A stretch of 64,000 nucleotides of DNA from Halostella salina (GTDB taxonomy: Archaea > Halobacteriota > Halobacteria > Halobacteriales > Natronoarchaeaceae): positions 62,001 through 126,000 of the forward strand of contig NZ_RCIH01000005.1 of the NCBI RefSeq assembly GCF_003675855.1. Direction: 5' to 3'. Below are positions 60,323 through 64,000 of the stretch, in pieces. Position numbers and translations under genes: made by a program. How positions within the stretch are numbered: the stretch's first letter is position 1; the number at the start of each line of letters is the position of its first letter. The notes under the pieces were generated by a model. The model did no database searches. It was not told the origin of the DNA and saw nothing but the letters and a program-made list of their open reading frames with translations.

Positions 60323-60760
60323 ATGAGCCTGCCCATCGACCCGGCCGAGATCGACCCCGAGGAGTACGGCGAGGAGCAGACGACGCTGGAGATGGACCAC
60401 GAGGCGGCCGTCGAACACGTCCGCGAGACGTTCACCGACGCCGGTTTCGGCATTCCGGTGGAGTTCTCGCCCTCGGAACTGCTCAACGAGAAGGTCGACG
60501 CCGACCGCGACCCCTACTACGTCCTCGGCGCGTGCAACCCCGAGATGGCCGACCGCGCGCTGGACGAGACGCCACGGATCGGCGGCCTGTTCCCCTGCAA
60601 CGTGATCGTCTGGGAGGAAGAGCCGGGCGTCCAGCAGGTGTACCACGTCAGCATCATGCGGATCGCCCGCCTGCTTGGGATGGCTCCCGACAACGAGGCG
60701 TGGGCCGACATCGTCGCCGACACCGGCGAACTCGTCGACGAGGCGTTCGGAAACCTCTAA
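60323..60760 (+). CDS. DUF302-family protein
   Basis: A 145-residue soluble protein of the DUF302 fold. The diagnostic sequence DPYYVLGACNPEMADRALD and GGLFPCNVIVWEEEPG include two conserved cysteines, and MDHEAAVEHVRETFTDAGF is the N-terminal helix. Function is not established; members occur with sulfur or redox genes. It begins ATG 60323, following an AT-richer gagatttagaggtcgg (about 60290-60305). It converges with the FAD-Rieske gene, with only 7 bases between. Confidence 0.88.
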   Translation: MSLPIDPAEIDPEEYGEEQTTLEMDHEAAVEHVRETFTDAGFGIPVEFSPSELLNEKVDADRDPYYVLGACNPEMADRALDETPRIGGLFPCNVIVWEEEPGVQQVYHVSIMRIARLLGMAPDNEAWADIVADTGELVDEAFGNL

Positions 60761-60767
60761 CTCGCGG

Positions 60768-62315
60768 TTATTTCTCTTCGCCATCGGGGCGGGATAGGTC
60801 CTCGTTCGCCGGGCCGTCCAGCACCTCTCCCTCGTAGGTGAACCGGGACCCGTGACACGGGCAGTCCCAGGACTTTTCGCCGTCGTTCCACTCCAGCAGG
60901 CAGCCCATGTGCGGACAGACGGCCGACACGCGGTGGTCCTCGCCGTCGGCGTCGCGGTACGTCCCGACCACCCGGCCGCCGTCGCGCGACACCGTCGCGT
61001 CCCCGGGCGACAGCGTGACGACCCCCGTCAGCGGTTTTGTCGCCCAGTCCCCGACGAACTCACGGGCCACCTTTGCGTTCTCGGAGATGACCTCCCGCGC
61101 CGACGCCGCGGGGTCGAACCGCATCGGGTCGAACACCTCGGCCCAGGGGCTCTCGCCCTCGACGATCAGGTCCGAGAGGAGCATCCCGGCGACCGTCCCG
61201 CCGGTCATCCCCCAGCCGCCGAAGCCGGTGGCGATGTAGAGGTGCTCCGTTCCGGGGCCGAGACGCCCGACGAACGGCACGCGGTCCGCGGTGCGGTAGT
61301 CCTGGGTCGACCAGCGGTACGCGATCCCGTCGATGTCGAACCGCTTGCGGGCCTCGCTGGCGAGTTCGCGGTAGCGGTCCGCAGTGCTGCCGCCCTGACC
61401 GGTCTTGTGGTTCTGCCCGCCGACGAACACGAACTCCCCGTCGTCGCCGGCATGGGTCCGGACCGAGAAGTACGGTTCCTCGTCGCGGTAGTACATCCCC
61501 TCCGGCGGGGTCCCGTTCAGGCGGGCCGCCAGCACGTACGACCGCTTCGGGTACTGGCGGGCGAAGTACCCTGCCCTGTCGAACGCGGGGAAGTGCGTGG
61601 CGACCACCACGTCGTCCGCGCGGACCGTACCGCGCTCCGTCTCGACGCGGCACGGATCGCCGTCCGACACGTCCGTGACGCGGGTGTGTTCAAACACGTC
61701 GCTCCCGTCGCCCGGCAGGTCCTCCACGAGTTCGAGCAGGTACTTCCGCGGGTGAAACTGCGCCTGGTCATCGAAGCGGACCGCGCACTCGACGTCGTAC
61801 GGCAGCGGCGTCGCCTCGACGAACTCGGCCGGGAGGCCGGCGCGTCTCGCCGCCACCGCCTCCCTGCGAACGTCCCGGCGCTTCCCGTCGTCGGCAACGT
61901 ACGTGTACGCCGGCCGCCGCTGGAAGTCACAGTCGATGGTCCTGTTCTCGACGCGAGTCGCGATCTCCTCGATCGCCGCCTCGTTCGCCTCGGCGTACAG
62001 TCGGGCCGTTTTGGTGTCGAATGCGGTGCGCAGGTGGTCGTAGATCAGCCCGTGCTGGGAGGTGACCTTCGCCGTCGTGTGGCCGGTGACGGCCTCGACG
62101 ACGCGGTCGGCTTCGAGCAGCGCGACCGACTGCCCGGCCTCCTGTAGCTGCGTCGCCGTCGTGATGCCGGCGATGCCGCCACCGACGACGGCGACATCCG
62201 CCCGCAGGTCGCCATCGAGCGGGTCGAACTCGGTCGCCGGCGTCGTGTCGAGCCAGCGGGATCGCGGCGCTCCCGGGAGTGATTCGACCGTCGCGGCGTC
62301 CTCGTTCGTGTCCAT
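60768..62315 (-). CDS. FAD-dependent oxidoreductase with C-terminal Rieske domain
   Basis: A 515-residue DAO-type flavoenzyme. The FAD motif is VAVVGGGIAGITTATQL (about 40-56) and the second flavin contact is GTEHLYIATGFGGWGMT. The C-terminal 90 residues hold a 2Fe-2S Rieske domain with CPHMGC and CPCHGS, the canonical boxes. This layout is common in soil and marine prokaryotes and oxidises unknown amine-like compounds. The start MDTNEDAATVES (62313-62315) is preferred; an ATG 11 codons further upstream (62346-62348) is possible. Confidence 0.92.
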   Translation of the reverse strand: MDTNEDAATVESLPGAPRSRWLDTTPATEFDPLDGDLRADVAVVGGGIAGITTATQLQEAGQSVALLEADRVVEAVTGHTTAKVTSQHGLIYDHLRTAFDTKTARLYAEANEAAIEEIATRVENRTIDCDFQRRPAYTYVADDGKRRDVRREAVAARRAGLPAEFVEATPLPYDVECAVRFDDQAQFHPRKYLLELVEDLPGDGSDVFEHTRVTDVSDGDPCRVETERGTVRADDVVVATHFPAFDRAGYFARQYPKRSYVLAARLNGTPPEGMYYRDEEPYFSVRTHAGDDGEFVFVGGQNHKTGQGGSTADRYRELASEARKRFDIDGIAYRWSTQDYRTADRVPFVGRLGPGTEHLYIATGFGGWGMTGGTVAGMLLSDLIVEGESPWAEVFDPMRFDPAASAREVISENAKVAREFVGDWATKPLTGVVTLSPGDATVSRDGGRVVGTYRDADGEDHRVSAVCPHMGCLLEWNDGEKSWDCPCHGSRFTYEGEVLDGPANEDLSRPDGEEK

Positions 62316-62381
62316 GGAAGTCCCGGAGACGACTGGCGCGCCTCCCACGGTGGTCGACGCCGACGCGGAAAAGCGTCGACC

Positions 62382-63638
62382 TCAGAAGTCCGACAGCGTC
62401 GCCTGCAACCCCGCCACCATCTCCGATTTGCGGCGGAGCGCGCCGAGCGAGACGGGTAGTTGCTCGGCGACGGCGGACACTGCCGCGTGGAACGTCTCGG
62501 CCTCGCCGCGCTCGCCGTCGAACGCGTTGCGGATGCTCTCGCGGATCTGCCAGACGCCCACCGGTGCCCAGTAGTCGTCGGACACCTCGCGGAGCACGAG
62601 ACATTTCGCCTGGCGGCCGATCGACTCCAGGTGTTCGAGGACGCCGAGCCGCGAGGCGTAGTACGCGCCGGCGGTCTCGTCCACGTAGCCGGTCCGACCC
62701 TCGAACCCCTCCGCGGCGCTGGCCATCCACACGTCGCCCTCGGGGTCGGGGTTCCAGATGCTGCCCGGCGCTTTCATCTCGACGAGTTCGAACTCCCACT
62801 GCCCCGGCGCGAGGACGACCCAGTAGCGGTTCCCCATGTACTCGTTCTCCCAGACCTGTGGCGTGTCGATGCTCGGCGCGTTGCGGATCCGTCCCCGGAG
62901 GTACTGGCCGACGGTGTCGTCGACGGCGGTGATGGACCAGCGCGTCGGGACGAGCCGCCGGTTCTCCCCGCGGCCGAGCGCGCCGGCCGAGAGGATCGTG
63001 TTGATCTCGTACACGTCGAACCCGCGGCGGTAGAGGTAGGTCATCGCGCCCTGTGCCTGCCAGTCGTCGTCCTCCAGCGTCTTTTCGACGGCGCGGGGGA
63101 CGTGGGGGTTCTCGGTGAGATCGACCGACTCGGCGCTGGCGTTCGGCCCGGTCGGCGTGGCCACGCCCTCGCCTACGTCGAAGTCGATCTCCGGGCGGTC
63201 GTCCAGCCCGATCTCCACGTCGACCGGGCGGTCCGCGATGGCGACCTCGCGCTGGGTGCCGACGAAGCCGTCCCACACGTCGTTTACGTCGACGCTGGAG
63301 CGGCGGCGGGAGTTGAGCAGGTTGGTGCGCCGCTGGAACACGTCGTCGATGCCGTAGCGCTGGCTGTACCAGTCCGCGTCGGTGACGAACTCCTCGGCCT
63401 CGGTCTCGTGGCCGACCGGGGAGAGCAGGCCGGTCGAGACGCTCGGGTAGTTCGATCGACCGACGAAGATGGAGGGCGCGGTGCTCCCGAACAGCGCGTC
63501 GCCCTGCACCGTCTCCTCGAACCGGGACTCGAACCCCTCCAGATAGTCCGTGATCTCGTAGGACTTCTCCTCGGCGAGCCGACGCCTCCGGGCGTCCTCG
63601 TCGGGTTCGAGGTCCTCGATGAACTCGTCGAGCCGCAT
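62382..63638 (-). CDS. nreA: Archaeal DNA repair protein NreA
   Basis: A 418-residue protein of the Nre family. The conserved parts include SIFVGRSNYPSVSTGLLSPV, NLLNSRRRSSVDV, RRLVPTRWSITAVDD and YVDETAGAYYASRLGVLEHL. The very C terminus, LQATLSDF, fits the PCNA-interacting (PIP) motif Qxx(L)xxF, a feature described for NreA of Haloferax volcanii, where the protein helps repair mitomycin C damage. I see no cysteine zinc finger at the N terminus. The ATG is at 63636-63638, followed upstream by about 230 bases without a gene and then TFB. Confidence 0.92.
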   Translation of the reverse strand: MRLDEFIEDLEPDEDARRRRLAEEKSYEITDYLEGFESRFEETVQGDALFGSTAPSIFVGRSNYPSVSTGLLSPVGHETEAEEFVTDADWYSQRYGIDDVFQRRTNLLNSRRRSSVDVNDVWDGFVGTQREVAIADRPVDVEIGLDDRPEIDFDVGEGVATPTGPNASAESVDLTENPHVPRAVEKTLEDDDWQAQGAMTYLYRRGFDVYEINTILSAGALGRGENRRLVPTRWSITAVDDTVGQYLRGRIRNAPSIDTPQVWENEYMGNRYWVVLAPGQWEFELVEMKAPGSIWNPDPEGDVWMASAAEGFEGRTGYVDETAGAYYASRLGVLEHLESIGRQAKCLVLREVSDDYWAPVGVWQIRESIRNAFDGERGEAETFHAAVSAVAEQLPVSLGALRRKSEMVAGLQATLSDF

Positions 63639-63867
63639 TCGTCGGCGGTAGGGGAGCCGCGGCTATGAACCTTGCGAGCAGGCGGCGCTGTCGGAGCACG
63701 GGGCGGACACGCCGCACAATCGCGAACCGCCCCGCGGTAGCGGTCAGGTCACAGCGGCCCTGGCCGCGCTATCACACCTAAAGGCTCGGACCGGCCAAGC
63801 GGGAACGCGAGCTGGAATTCGCGTCGGCAGTCGCTCGGGAACTGAAGAAACCGTGAGGGAAGGGGCG

Positions 63868-64000
63868 TTAGCTGTGGATGCCCATCGCTTCGATCTGCTC
63901 CTGATACCGGTTGCGGATGGTGACTTCGGTCACCTGCGCCACGTCGGCGACCTCGCGCTGGGTCTTCTTCTCGTTACACAGCAGCGACGCGGCGTAGATC
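63868..64000 (-). CDS. tfb: Transcription initiation factor TFB, C-terminal end (partial)
   Basis: The last 43 codons of a gene on the minus strand that runs off the right edge. The translation [39 protein letters not shown] matches the end of the second cyclin repeat of TFB (the archaeal TFIIB), which contacts the BRE and TBP. Stop TAA at 63868-63870. Haloarchaea have many TFB copies; this fragment does not tell which. The gap between it and nreA (63639-63867) has only GC-rich sequence; the tccgtg-like features are not convincing. Confidence 0.88.
   Translation of the reverse strand, partial: IYAASLLCNEKKTQREVADVAQVTEVTIRNRYQEQIEAMGIHS

Overview
This window is a chromosomal segment of an extremely halophilic archaeon (class Halobacteria). 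Base composition is very GC-rich, nearly every protein is strongly acidic (Asp/Glu-rich), secreted proteins carry twin-arginine signals, promoters look like archaeal TATA boxes with short leaders, and the gene content is typical of the class: halocyanins, Mrp-type antiporter, TrkAH, NreA, TFB, bat-type HTH regulators and a mevalonate-pathway decarboxylase. I cannot fix the genus from sequence alone. Gene density is high, with many 1-8 base start/stop overlaps and few gaps over 300 bases.

Layout. 1-3.5 kb: the start of phosphomevalonate decarboxylase, endonuclease III and three haloarchaeal unknowns. 3.5-8.1 kb: a respiratory operon with halocyanin, small membrane proteins, Rieske protein and a split b6-type cytochrome b; there is no cytochrome c1, so the copper protein is the likely electron acceptor. 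8.1-13.4 kb: an NAD-kinase-like protein without the usual active-site motifs, an M28 peptidase, an orphan 2-oxoacid dehydrogenase E1 alpha, a polyprenyl diphosphate synthase and a second halocyanin whose copper domain is almost identical at DNA level to the first. 13.4-18.6 kb: two complete TrkA-TrkH potassium-uptake pairs facing each other tail to tail. 18.7-21.8 kb: SRPBCC protein, shortened thioredoxin-reductase-like flavoprotein, CoaBC and an unknown. 22-30.3 kb: a nine-gene Mrp/Mnh cation/proton antiporter operon with a strong promoter, an upstream palindrome and a 15-codon leader ORF.

30.3-34.5 kb holds small regulatory and housekeeping genes (winged-helix membrane protein, phosphoribosyltransferase, DJ-1/PfpI, HTH_10 regulator, NAD-binding epimerase). 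At 34.5-34.93 kb lies an initiator tRNA-Met gene followed, on its 3' side, by two tandem structured units that each start with a copy of the tRNA 3' end; this is the most unusual structure I found. 35-41 kb: a glycosyltransferase/GtrA pair, methylglyoxal synthase, a 910-residue DUF2298-type membrane protein and unknowns. 41.3-43.6 kb: the classic archaeal information operon rpl44e-rps27e-eIF2alpha-nop10-PAC2.

44.8-46.6 kb is a lower-GC island with unfamiliar small genes (DUF2085 membrane protein, zinc-ribbon/TM2 protein, an orphan), probably acquired. 46.6-64 kb returns to GC-rich core genes: aminotransferase, membrane-anchored coiled-coil protein next to a Get3/ArsA-type ATPase, lipoprotein, glycerate kinase, SDR, endonuclease V, rhomboid with AN1 zinc finger, PolX DNA polymerase, Mut7-C protein, several haloarchaeal unknowns, a Rieske-tailed FAD oxidoreductase, the repair protein NreA with a terminal PCNA-binding motif, and the C-terminal end of a TFB gene at the right edge. 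All functions are inferred from translated motifs read by eye; no database search was possible.
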